From the NCBI GenBank assembly GCA_907165135.1, contig OU015567.1, positions 3,601,001 through 3,665,000 of the forward strand: a stretch of 64,000 nt of DNA, read 5' to 3'. Below the pieces are notes generated by a model, which saw only the letters and a list, made by a program, of their open reading frames with translations, searched no databases and had not been told where the DNA came from. The position numbers and the translations under genes are program-made. Below are positions 23,117 through 34,217 of the stretch, piece by piece. Every line of letters begins with the position of its first letter. Position 1 is the stretch's first letter. This DNA comes from Oikopleura dioica (lineage: Eukaryota > Chordata > Appendicularia > Copelata > Oikopleuridae).

Positions 23117-23439
23117 AAGATTGCAATAACAAAAAGGAAGAATCAAAACCAGAGAAGGAAGAGAAAGCCAACAGAAAGAGAGAAAGGGGTAACGACCCGA
23201 AGGAGCAGAAGCGAAATGGAGAGAAAAAAACAAAGACCTCAGACGGTCAGAACGATGATGTAATTAGAGATAATTCACGTCCTCAAAAGAAAGAAAAGAA
23301 AAAACAGCCAGCTCCAACTTTAAAAAGGAATGCAGACAGAATGGACGATGGAAGAACAAGCAAACCCGGCCCAAAGAGCAAAATAACACGCGTGAAGTCA
23401 CCTGAACGCAATAGATCGCCTGACCCCAGATTTTCATGA
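23113..23439 (+). CDS. Lys/Glu-rich tail ORF overlapping the previous stop by ATGA
   Basis: The frame runs from ATG 23,113, overlapping the TGA at 23,114-23,116, and encodes a basic repetitive tail (KPEKEEKANRKRERGND; RVKSPERNRSPDPRFS). Composition is the same as the preceding exon, so this is more likely the true C-terminus reached after a frameshift in the A-rich tract near 23,080-23,095 than a separate gene. Function unknown. Confidence 0.4.
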   Translation: MKDCNNKKEESKPEKEEKANRKRERGNDPKEQKRNGEKKTKTSDGQNDDVIRDNSRPQKKEKKKQPAPTLKRNADRMDDGRTSKPGPKSKITRVKSPERNRSPDPRFS

Positions 23440-24451
23440 ATGATTTGGAATATCCTCAAAACTTATTATCGAAACATTTTCAAATCTAAAAAAGCAACTA
23501 AATTTAACTTGTCACCGAATTCAAGAGCGAAAAAACGGAAACAAGTCAATCCCAAGCAAAAACCCCCGCAAATCAGTGAGAGCCCTGCGTTCATAAAAGA
23601 AGTTGAAAGTTATGCGGAAGGACGAAAGCAGAAAAAATAAGGAAAAAAATGCCCAGCATTTAACATATTTAAGATTACCTCTGCCCTTAAACAATTTCTG
23701 TAATAAAGAAAATGATCATATTATAAAACGATGTAAAAACAATCATTTGTTTTTAAATCACGGACTCCATCAAATTCTTTCTCAAACAGTCAGCGTTCAC
23801 AATAACTTACAGAAAAGCTTATTTGCATGCAATGGAATGTAAGCAAATGCTCAGAACTCAGTCATGGTGACCTCTTACTCAAACTCTTGCAAACCATCAA
23901 CATTCAACTATGAACTTCTATGAGAGAATGAAAGCCCCTCCAAATGTCTCGCGCGTATACTGACCATAACAGCCATGAAAGACATTCCATCAGCAACAAT
24001 CGCATCCGACAAACATGATGACCTCGGAATCAAATAGGCGGCCTGCAAACGTTAGGTAGCGGCGGCTCAGCACGAGATAAATAGAAGTTGTATAAATTAA
24101 ATTATCACTAGATCTTAGGAAAAGAATCGAGTTTGTTAAAACTTCTCAAAGGACGTCGACGAAACTATAATGACAAACTAAATAAAAATGAAATAAAAAT
24201 AATTATTATGGGTTCTTATTTTAATAATATTTTTTTATGCATTAAATCACGCGGTAAAAACAACTTTTTCAACAATCAAACTGCGTTATCTTCGTCGGCT
24301 TATTAAGTAGATGCTAATATGCTTAAAAATGAATGCTCACGATGCTTGAAAATGTAAGGATTAAAATATTCAAGCGCGGTGTATGGACGAAGTTTGAAGA
24401 CAAATCAATCGCAATCAATGCCACTCAAAAGTAACATTTGAAAGGAGTTAG

Positions 24452-24465
24452 AGGCCTCCCGGCCT
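24452..24465. repeat. AGGCC-N4-GGCCT dyad, copy 3
   Basis: AGGCCTCCCGGCCT, intergenic. The AAACCC tail is weak here (ACTTATGCCC). Confidence 0.55.
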
Positions 24466-25157
24466 ACTTATGCCCAGTTGATTTTGCGTTATTTTTAGTT
24501 CGCGTTGCGGCTACCGGCATTAACAACCATTTTTTTCAAAGCAGACACAAAGAGCCTTTTCTATTCTGTACACATCTTTAATCTCACCGAGTCACAGAAG
24601 CAACCTAATCCCGCCCCGGCGATTTCTAACGATTGAACCTGATTCAAGAATTCTCATGAAGCGAAATCAAGGAAGAAAACGAAATCGATATTAATTACAG
24701 TAGAACTTATGCGTCACTTTTGCTTTCGGTAAGTTTAAAAACACCCGCAGTTGACGCGCGCCTTTGATTGTTAATTGGCCCGACTGTCCCAAACCGGAAA
24801 GATTTATAGGTGTCCCGAACCAACGGCTTTTACTGTATATAAACAGAAACTGATCTATCAAATTGTAAAACTGACTAAGAGTGATTCGTATCCAGAAAAC
24901 CGTAACTCTATTCTAATTGTTCTTGTTATGTATATTTTTACGAAACTTATTTGATCCCTAAATCTAATCCATAAGAAACTCGAATCCAATATCGATAGCT
25001 TAGTTCATAAAGCCTACTTTTGATTCAAAAGTCTTGATACACCAGTATTCAAAAGCCAAGCAAACTTATCATGTTCCTGCGATACCTGATGATCAATATC
25101 ACATCACTTATTTTTGCCGCGAAAGTGCTATTTCAACCCCATTTTTTAGACTGTGAA

Positions 25158-25171
25158 AGGCCTCCCGACCC
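25158..25171. repeat. AGGCC-N4-GGCCT dyad, copy 4 (degenerate)
   Basis: AGGCCTCCCGACCC followed by TCTAAAAACCC, about 640 bp upstream of the helicase start. The right half-site is mutated. Confidence 0.45.
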
Positions 25172-25812
25172 TCTAAAAACCCGGCTCAGGGCCCGGACTT
25201 TCTTTCGCCCCAGTCAGATACCCTTAATTATTACACTAACACCCTTAAAAATATAGTGTAATTTCTAAGGTTTTTTTATGGTTTCTATATCTTCGTATTT
25301 CCGCGTGTTTATTATGCTTTATTATCGTTATATTGTGCGGTTTTTATTTGTATAAGTTTTAATCATGAAGAGGTACAGACGGAGCTGGAGTAGCGAAGAA
25401 ATTTCAGAAAAAGTCTCTGTAGAAAACCACATTCAGACTGCTCTTTCATCCACATTCTCATTGTGCAGTTTTCTTGGCGAAACATCTTTCCAAAGGCGCA
25501 TACAAGTGAACAGATATAATTCCGCGACTTAGGACGGGCTCGATGTTTCACTAAAAAATATGGTCAATTTGAGCAATTAAAATTTCAATTATAGGATTAA
25601 TGATTTAAACCTGTAGACAAAAAAATCAAATTCATTTCTAGTGGCGGAGTAGCGGTGGAGTTTTCTTATCTGCAAAGCACCACCAATATTCGACCCAAAC
25701 GCGCCAAGAAATTTCTTACCTAACGCCAGTAAATAAATGAAAAAGAACCTCGTAGGTTAAATGCGTAGGTTTTGCCGACGATAATTAAGAAAAATTTTCA
25801 TCCAAAGTCAAA

Positions 25813-28766
25813 ATGAATACATTTAAATCAATTAATATATCTGGCGTGGATATCAAGTTTCCATATGAGGCATATCCAGAACAAAGAGAAATGATGAAAA
25901 GATGTATCGACTCACTGAAAAAGAGGTTAGAAAACTTACGTATTAAATTAACCAGTTCAAGATGCCACGCGGTCCTAGAGTCGCCGACTGGAACAGGAAA
26001 GACAATCACGCTACTTGCCTCGGTACTTGCGTTTAAAGAATGGGCAAAAAACCAAGATGACTTCGACGAGGATGATTTACCGAATATAATATATGCTTCA
26101 AGAAAGGGTATAAAAAATTTTCGAAAATATATAATAAATAAAAACACCCCAAAAACAGAACTCATTCACAACTAACGCAAGTCGTCGAAGAACTAAAAAA
26201 GCTCCGGGATATATGCAAGTATCAATTTACGATGACTGTCATCGGAGGACGAAAAAATTTATGCGTAAAAAATGATGTGCAAAATATTGCAGACACTACG
26301 GATCAGCAGATTAGCTGCAGAAAACTGCGTAGAAACAATCTTTGCCCATACAAAAAAAAGAAGCGGATAAACTTGTAACAATTGGAAAAGACACAACAGA
26401 AGAGGAGAGTTGTACTACAACTAACGCAGAATTACTGATTTCATCAATGAATGAAATAATGGACATCGAAGAGTTAGGTGAATGGTGTAAAAACCCACCA
26501 GATATCGCAAAAGAATATATAGGAACCGGTCGACAATTTTAAAAAGAATGATCAAAAATTCACAATGGAAACCGACAAAGCGAATTCAGCAGAAGGGAAA
26601 AAAGTATGCGGGTATTACCTTTCTCGAGGAAAAGCTCGCAGTGCAGACGTTCTTCTGATGCCATACAACTACATTCTTGAGAAGAAGATAAGAACGAATA
26701 GCAAAATTGAAACGGCGCAGAAAATAATCATCATCGACGAAGCTCATAACGTGGAAGCGGTCTGTGAAGAGAGCTCATCGCATAACCTCACGAGAAGAAT
26801 TATTTCAATGGCTAGAGATGAACTCGGTGAAGCGAAAATAAAATTCGACAAGGAAAAAGAATCTATCGACATAATCACAACTCCACGAAAAATAGAAACA
26901 ATAATAAATGGTAATTCATCAATCATTAGCCGCAAATAACAAATTTAGGAATGAAAAAATTGGAGTTGGTGTACGCGCAAAAATACAACGAGTACGGAAA
27001 ACAAGAGGGAAAGAATTTCGATATATCAGAACTTATCAATGACGCGGAAAGAAACGGACTTATGAGAAACACAAATGAGATATGGAAAAACTTAACGAAA
27101 AATGTCAGTGCGTATTTTGCATCGTCACAAAGAAAAACACATCTTTCGGGTAATAAAATCAGTCTTAAAATACAAGCTTACGCATAATCAAGGAAAAAAT
27201 TTCGAATTATTCGCCTATATGATGGAAGAATTGATTTCGATCCGCAACGAGAAAAGACATCATGAGTAAGACGTTATGATAATAATTATGCTTATTGATG
27301 ATTTAAGTTACAGAGCGAGACTATGCAAAGATAATAACGATAGATTCGGTTACAATCTCAATATCTGGTGCTTCAACGCGAAATACGCAATAAAAGATTT
27401 ATCAGAGGTAAGAAACCCTGAATAAGTTTATAATCAAGAAAAAAAATCTAGGAAGGAGCAATATATAATCTTATCCTCACGTCGGGTACACTCGCACCAA
27501 TGCAAACTTATGTAGACGTTTTGGGCCTCGACGAATCCGGCAAAAAAACAATTCAGTTCCAGAATCAACACATCATCAAAAGCGAACAACTTTTAGCTGT
27601 CACAATAACAGGATACGAGAAGACAGAATTCAGAAATATATACAAAAACAGAAACAACGACGATATGTTTTTGAAATATGCGAAAATCATCAGTAAGAGA
27701 AATCATATAGATGTCTTCTTAACTTATTTAGGTAAAATTAAAGAAGTTGCGCCTGGAGGATGCCTGATTTTTCATCCAACGTATAAACTCATGCGGAAAT
27801 CACTGAATATTTGGGGAATAAACGATTACAGCGCGACATTCAAAAACATGTTCAAAGTCCCGGTTTTTGTCGAGCCAGAAAACAAAGAAGAAACGATAAG
27901 AGTAATTGAAAATTATGAGCGCGAATTGGAACACGATGAAAAACAGGGCGCAATACTGAACGGTGTTTGCAGAGGAAAGCTTTCTGAGGGGATAGACTTT
28001 AAGGACAGTAGAGCACGAGTCGTTATTGTAACAGGTAACGAAAATCTAACAATAATATATAAAATCACATGAAGGAATACCGTATCCACCAGTAGAAGAG
28101 CCACGAATCAAGGAGAAAATGGATTATCTGGACAAAAGAATAAAAACAAAGAGTGGTGAGTTATCGGGAAGAGAGTGGTATAAACAAGGAAAGTCATTGA
28201 AATTATAACGCATAGAGTGATAGATATTACCATGACAAACTTAGAGGCAAACAGAGCGGTAAACCAAGCCGTTGGACGAATTATCCGACACAAAAACGAT
28301 TTCGGCGCCATAATATATCTCGATGCGCGATTTACAAAATATGATGGAGACCGAATTTTCAAATATATGCCGGAATGGATAAAGTGCAGTCACTCGGTGG
28401 AGGTAGGAAAGCAAATAAAATTTGATACAAAAACAATTATAGAAAAGTGTTAATGCGCCAGGCAAAATAAGGCAATTTTTTAACAAAATGGAAGCCTTAC
28501 AAATACGCGGAAAGATAACACCTCCATTGCCATTGCGACAAGAACGAAAAACACGTAAAGAATGCCGCGTTGTGAAAGTAAAAGAAACGACAAGGCAAAA
28601 GAATCGACGATTAGAACTCGAACAAGAGGCGGATGAAAATACCATCGAATCACCAAAACCAGAAACCGGCACAAATCAAACATTACAAATATTTTCAAAC
28701 AAGAAATCAAAACGAAAATTTGCAATTGAATACGGACCAACAATTATGAACAACTGCAACCGCTGA
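25813..28766 (+). CDS. rtel1: RTEL1-type superfamily 2 Fe-S DNA helicase
   Basis: About eleven exons separated by 38-67 bp introns. Motifs in order: N-terminal NISGVDIKFPYEAYPEQ, Walker A ESPTGTGKTITLL, motif Ia ASR-THSQL, four Fe-S cysteines (LCVKN, ISCRK, NLCPY, KVCGYYLSR), DEAH box IIDEAHNVEAVCEE, LTSGTLAP, SEGIDFKD, VAVTITGYE region, and motif VI QAVGRIIRH. KVCGYYLSR, MPYNYILEKK and EANRAVNQAVGR are RTEL1-specific matches. RTEL1 unwinds D-loops, T-loops and G-quadruplexes in replication, recombination and telomere upkeep. The protein stops soon after the core (IRQFFNKMEA then a basic tail), lacking the C-terminal harmonin and RING parts of vertebrate RTEL1. Odd points: a non-GT intron at 26,106-26,158, a GA-AG intron at 28,189-28,244, and an apparent one-base loss in an A8 tract near 26,352. 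Confidence 0.85.
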
Positions 28767-31717
28767 ATTATAAAAAATAAATGTCAAGTTCTAGTCATCA
28801 TGCGATCATTCAATTTATTAATTCACATGAACGCGACCAACAAAGTTTCAGAGAACGTTTTCCGGGGCGATAAATTCATCCTCCTCGTTTCCTCCTCGTT
28901 ATCATAAAGCCAATGGCAAAAGTGCCCGCTGTAACTTACTGTCCAGGAGTCGATTAAAAATATTCATTTCCGCATCCGTCAGCATTTCAGAAACAACAAT
29001 TTCATCTTCGATTTCTGATTGCCCGGTGAGCTTTTCGTACAAATAACGCGGCTAAAACAACCACCTATTTTATCATTCTCCCAGATCATGTGATTACAGG
29101 TCTATTTGTAGATAAGGTAAATCGAAAAAATAATAATAAAAAACAAACAATAAAATACAAAAAAAATAAAAGTTATGGTGTTACAATTATTTACAAAAAA
29201 TATTCAGTAATCTTAAAAAACCCGACACAGCAGCAGAGAGAGGATCAGCTCATCTTCACTGCCTTTTGTAATTAACACGAGCTTTGTTGTTTTTGCAAGC
29301 CTTTTGAGGCTCTGCGATGCCTTCGTCTGCACCTTCTTCGAAGCACCAGCGAGTCTTATTAACGGTCGAAATAGTAAAATTTCTTTTCCGGTAGCTCCAT
29401 GAAAAGGTTATTATGTGGATGGCGTGAATGCCGTATTCAACGCGGATAATTCATAAAGGTTTAGACGACGCGGAAATTTATTACGTTCAGGAAGTGTTAG
29501 CTACATCAGAAGAAGATCATTTTTATCTACCGATTAGTTTTTGTTTAATTAAATTCATAAAGAGGCAAGTTTATTTACCATTATGGTTTTTCCATAAGTT
29601 CAGTCCTTATTGATTTTCTACCGAAGAGTCAATGTCTTCTATGAGTTAACAGTCATCCATGCTTTATTTCGTCCGAGCCTTGTGAGGTTCTGCAAGCCTT
29701 TGATAGCTACACAGTTCCGCGGCAAACAATTAAATTTATTTTATGATTATCTTTCGCTCAAATATCCAGAATATATATAAGAATTTGTAAACATATATGG
29801 CCAAAAAAAATTAAATAAAAAAATCAAAGGTCATACTAAAATATAAATTATTATGACGTTTAATTAAAACCTTGTAAAGAACGCATTAGCCAGTCAGAGA
29901 TAAACGCGAAAAAACGTAATTGTTGGAAATTCGGATAGTCCTGAACGAAAAGATATGACGCGGTAATAAACACAAACAAACACAACACTTAACAAAAAAG
30001 TTTTAACCCAAACCTTAGATTCAGATGTCTTTGTCTGAACCTTCTTCGATACTCCAGCTCTAACTGAAATTGAAGTCTGCGTCTGAAATCTTTACTGAAG
30101 CCGCGTAATAACACAAAGGTCAGATTCGTAGCCTGTTTCAACGCCTGTTTCAACGGCTCAAAATCCATCGCCAAAACAATGCCTCAGAAGGAACTGTTAT
30201 GGTTTTAGAGACAACGCGGCCAATAAATGCAATTTTATCTATGCCATTATTATAATAAAGCAAAAATCGGCAACCTTTAAAAAATAAATAATCTATAAAA
30301 ACGCGAAACAGAGGCTCTGTAAATAAAATCAAAGCTAAATTTGCAGAAGAACGAAAGAATTTATACCTATTTCTGCTCCAGAGTCAAATCATCTAAAGAG
30401 TCTTGCCTCTTCTACGAAAATCTACGATATTTTTTTTGTATCGATTAATTTTTGTTTAATAAATATTATAAAGAGACAGGTTTATTAAATCTTATGGTTT
30501 TTATTATTTAAATTATTATTATAATTTAATTAAAGCGGCATTAAGAAAAGTGCGCGAAAAGGTCTACCAATGGTAGATATTTGAACCAGCACCCAATTTG
30601 AAAATAATTTGAACCAGCTGGTCAACAATATGAGACAATAAATTTCCGCGTCCATCAATGGCATCATGACAGGTGTTGAGTTTCCCTTTACCCATCGAAG
30701 AATTAAAGATACCGGGATAGCTTCTTTCATCAAACACCGCATACATAGCCAGAACAGCACAACCAAGCCCAAACAAGCACAAGAGCGCACAGAAAATGAA
30801 ACAACACAAAGAAAAGACCGAAAAAAAAACCATAAAAGAATAGTATCAAATGAGAATATATATATATACAGAAATAAATAAAAATGAGAAAATAAAAATA
30901 AATTCGGTTAATCCCAAAAACCCACGACTGGAGCATTATGACGAGTAATTTAACACACATAAACACAAAAAAAGTCCCAATAACCAAGTCAATAACCTGT
31001 GAGATAACAAGATGTCAAACACCTTAGAAGAGGATAATTTTTTTGTATCGATTAATTTTTGTTTAATTTAAATCATATAGAGACAGATTTATTTATTCTT
31101 ATGGCTTTAATAATTTATGTCGATTATGACGCAGTTCATCAAATGAGTCATTGTTGATTTCAAGTTTTGAAGCTTTTTCAAACCAGATGTCTTACATCCA
31201 TATTAAAGCGGCATTAATACACTCACCTCTGTTCCATTGACGCGGTCGAGTCTCTTCAAATTCGTTGATCAGTGTGCTACTAAGAAAAGTGCGCCAACAG
31301 GTCAATTAATTTCCGCGTCCATCAATTGCATCATGACAGGTGTTGGGTTTCCCTAAACCCATCCTAAAATTTAAAATGCCGGGATAGCTTCTTTAATCAA
31401 GTAAACCGCACAATATAACAATAAAGAAGCCAAATAAACAAACGAATATACAAAGCAAAAACCATAACAAAACCTTAGAAATAAAACAATATATATAATC
31501 TTAAAAAAATACTTATGAAGGAATAATAACAATTTTGTTTATACTGTTTCCAATACCAATTCTAACTGAATGCCTCTTCTTAACTGCATATCGCCCCCGT
31601 CTGATCCAGAGATGGAGACTCGCAAAGGCAGTCGGAATGGACATAGTCCAAGTCTCATAGAACATCCATATCCCGCAAATAACAAAGTAAAATGGCCAAT
31701 AACGCATATCAGACTTT
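28767..31717. other. Non-coding region of decayed direct repeats
   Basis: A ~70-bp unit centred on CGATTAATTTTTGTTTAA recurs near 29,530, 30,431 and 31,047. A second unit (TAAAGCGGCATTA.., AAGAAAAGTGCGC) recurs near 30,531 and 31,204-31,300. Hydrophobic ORFs here are low-complexity shadows. No gene could be supported. Confidence 0.5.
30740..30985. repeat. ~250-280 bp dispersed repeat, copy 1
   Basis: Direct copy of 33,502-33,778: shared CATAGCCAGAACAGCA start, GAAAAGACCGAA middle, AACCCACGACTGGA and AAAGTCCCAATAAC end. No coding capacity or clear termini. Confidence 0.65.
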
Positions 31718-31983
31718 CTATCGATTTAGATCTAGTTGGATCTGTTTGCCGGAAATCTCGTTGACCGACACGCGGCACTGGGCGGCGCTTCTCGTCGCTA
31801 GAATTTCCTCGACGAACGTTTTTCTTGATCGGGAGCGGCCAAAACCCTTCATGAGGATTTTTTCACGCTTGACTTTGAACTTCTCCTTTGCGATCAAACC
31901 TCCGGCGAGCTTCAGCACCCTAGAACAGGTAAAGAAAGAGCGGGAGCTACCATTTTGGACTACCTCTTTTTGCCTTGGTCCAT
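31718..31983 (-). CDS. Small basic protein, two exons, unrecognised
   Basis: ATG at 31,983 begins MDQGKKR. A 44-bp GT-AG intron (31,920-31,963) joins it in frame to VLKLAGGLIAKEKFKVKREK, GFGRSRSRKTFVEEILATRS and a stop at 31,718, 73 residues in all. The product is strongly basic. GC content and codon use are higher than in the repeats around it, which suggests a conserved gene. A CCTCAG acceptor lies about 50 nt upstream, as for spliced-leader addition. RNA- or nucleic-acid binding is possible from charge alone; I do not recognise the family. Confidence 0.5.
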
Positions 31984-32080
31984 GCTGTTGGATCTGATTT
32001 GTACGCAAATCTGCGAGCTGGTAATCCACTGAGGCCGTTTACAAAAAGTATAAATGGATTAAATTAGACGTAACTTACCT

Positions 32081-32345
32081 AAGGTTGAACTCTAAGTGGA
32101 GATAGGAGAATCTGAGCGTCTTAGGCGCCGTAACGCTCGATCTGAAGCGCGCCTAATTCAGCGCCAAAACTGGAGTTCGTCTTCTCGATTCAGTGATTGG
32201 CTGAATCCTTTCATTTCCGCAGAAATGCATTTCGAGATCCTTCTGAAGCGCAAAGGAAAATTTCTAGACTTCCCTACGAGTGATCTGCGCGGGAAACGGG
32301 AAAGGGAACCCGGGGGCTTTCTCCACTTAGAGCTCAACTCTATGG
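32081..32345. mobile_element. MITE-like element with ~20-bp terminal inverted repeats
   Basis: Left end GTTGAACTCTAAGTGGAGA, right end its complement with one mismatch. About 265 bp with no coding capacity. It lies next to the 5' end of the small basic gene. No clear target duplication was identified. Confidence 0.5.
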
Positions 32346-32552
32346 TAATTCCAAATAACAAGCCGCGAAAAATTATTACGAGTTTAAAAATCAAAAAACA
32401 GAAACCATAATAAAACTTTAAGAATTACACTATATATTATATATTTAAAAAAAAACATATGATAGAATAATAACAGTTTCGTTTATAATGCTTCCAATAC
32501 CAATTCTAATTTAGTGCCTCATCATAACCGTGAATCGCCCCCGCCGCATCCT

Positions 32553-33146
32553 GACGATTTTCAATAAGGATTTCTGAGTGAAATCCTGACCCCCCTTTTT
32601 TATTAGCTCATTGAAAAGAGCGTAAAAAGTTATCCCAGATTTCCCCGGAAAAGGATGAAATTTCCGAAGAAATAGCGTCATGGCACGTGACTGAAGTCCC
32701 AAAAGTACCAAAACTTTCCCGCCCGGGCATTTTCGACTCGTCTGAGCTAATAAGGTTTGTAATAGCTCAAAATGATCGTCTCTGCGAGCTCTTGGTGGGC
32801 ATCAAGTTTTCTTCCCTCTTCAACCCTTTTTCATCCCTTTATCTATTGCTCGAAAAATAGAAATTCAAAAAAAAGGGTTGAAAAGGGATGAAAACATGAT
32901 GCCCAGCAAGAGCTCGCAGAGACGATCATCTTGAGCTATTACAAGCCATATTAGCTCAGACGAGTCGAAAATGCTCGAGCGGGAAAGTTTGAGTTTTTTG
33001 GGACTTCAGTCACGTGCCCTCACATCATTTTTTCGAAAATTTCATCATTTTCCGGGGGAATCTGGGATAACTTTTTACGCTCTTTCCAATGAGCAAATAA
33101 AATAGGGGGGTAAGGATTTCACTCAGAAATCCTTATTGAAAATCGT
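32553..33146. mobile_element. 594-bp foldback (near-perfect long palindrome)
   Basis: Two arms of about 270-290 bp, starting ACGATTTTCAATAAGG and ending with its complement, with a centre near 32,845-32,860. The arms match over nearly their full length with small differences. It could fold into one long hairpin. No ORF; target duplication unclear. Confidence 0.75.
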
Positions 33147-33501
33147 CCCTGGCTATTAGCTGGCGAAACAGTCGACAAAGGACGAAGAGCCGCTTCCGTC
33201 GGACTGCAAACCGGAGAAGCCCAAAACAACTTCGCATTCCAGAACCATAAATTCCGAAGATATTCATGCATTCCCCAATCATACTCTACATTACACCGCA
33301 TACATAGCAAAACAGCACCACCGAGCCCAAAAACCAACCAAAACGGTTATTACTCGTATGCGGTCCATAATGACGTACCTTAATAATAAAAGCCGCGAAA
33401 AATTATTACGAGTTTAAAAAACAAAACAGAAACCATAATAAAACATTAAGAATTACACTTTAAATAGTATCTTAAAAAAAAAACATATGATAGAAACATA
33501 A

Positions 33502-33778
33502 CATAGCCAGAACAGCAGAACCAAGCCGAAACAATAAACCAACGCGGTTAATGACGCGTATATAAATTGAACCAATAAAAGCGCACAGAAAATGAAACAA
33601 CACAGAGAAAAGACCGAAATAAAAAACCATAAAAGAATAGTATGAAATGAGAATATATATAAACAGAAAAAAATAATGAGAAAACTAAAATATTTTCGAT
33701 TAATCCCAAAAACCCACGACTGGACCATAATGACGCGTAATTTAACACACAAAAACTCAAAAAAAGTCCCAATAACAC
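33502..33778. repeat. ~250-280 bp dispersed repeat, copy 2
   Basis: Direct copy of 30,740-30,985 with a short insertion. Ends just before the fifth dyad motif. Confidence 0.65.
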
Positions 33779-33781
33779 ATT

Positions 33782-33795
33782 AGGCCTACCGGCCT
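33782..33795. repeat. AGGCC-N4-GGCCT dyad, copy 5
   Basis: AGGCCTACCGGCCT followed by GAGTAAACCCTG. It is the last copy seen and coincides with the change from the repeat-rich left part to the right part. Confidence 0.6.
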
Positions 33796-33962
33796 GAGTA
33801 AACCCTGATTTTTCTTATTTTTTTCCACGAGTCGTATTCACACCCTTGATTTTTCTTATATTTTTTCCACGTCCCATTTTCACAACCTTGAATTTCTTTT
33901 TTCCAAGACCCATATTGAAATGCTAGAAAAACTCTTATGGCACTCGACAAAAAATCAAAAAA

Positions 33963-34205
33963 CGTTTCCTTTTTTCCTCGTCCACTCTTAACAGTTCCTT
34001 TTTTCCTCGTCCACTCTTAACAGTTCCTTTTTTCCTCGTCCACTCTTAACAGTTCCTTTTTACCTCGTCCAAGCTTAAAAGTTCCTTTTTTACTCGTCCA
34101 AGCTTAAAAGTTCCTTTTTTACTCGTCCAAGCTTAAAAGTTCCTTTTTTCCTCGTCCAAGCTTAAAAGTTCCTTTTTTCCCCGTCCAAGGCTGAAAAGTT
34201 CCAAA
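33963..34205. repeat. 29-bp minisatellite
   Basis: About eight copies of TTCCTTTTTTCCTCGTCCA plus a variable CTCTTAACAG or AGCTTAAAAG end. The left copies share the CTCTTAACAG form and the right ones the AGCTTAAAAG form, so it grew by local duplication. It abuts the truncated end of the next gene copy. Confidence 0.8.
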
Positions 34206-34217
34206 ATTTGTATTATG

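Larger units (their letters stand above)
23440..25812. other. Intergenic region with two dyad motifs
   Basis: A Lys-rich open stretch to 23,640 may be 3' sequence of the previous gene. Beyond it no coding signal, tRNA or recognisable element is seen. It contains dyads at 24,452 and 25,158, the latter degenerate. Confidence 0.5.

Noticed and set aside
28241-28743. Long antisense ORFs over the helicase 3' end
   Set aside because: Shadow frames of the RTEL1-like exons; the plus strand carries the conserved motifs.
30530-30987. Hydrophobic minus-strand ORFs that look like membrane proteins
   Set aside because: They fall in a dispersed repeat that recurs at 33.5 kb, are Phe/Leu low complexity, and their frames are not conserved between copies.
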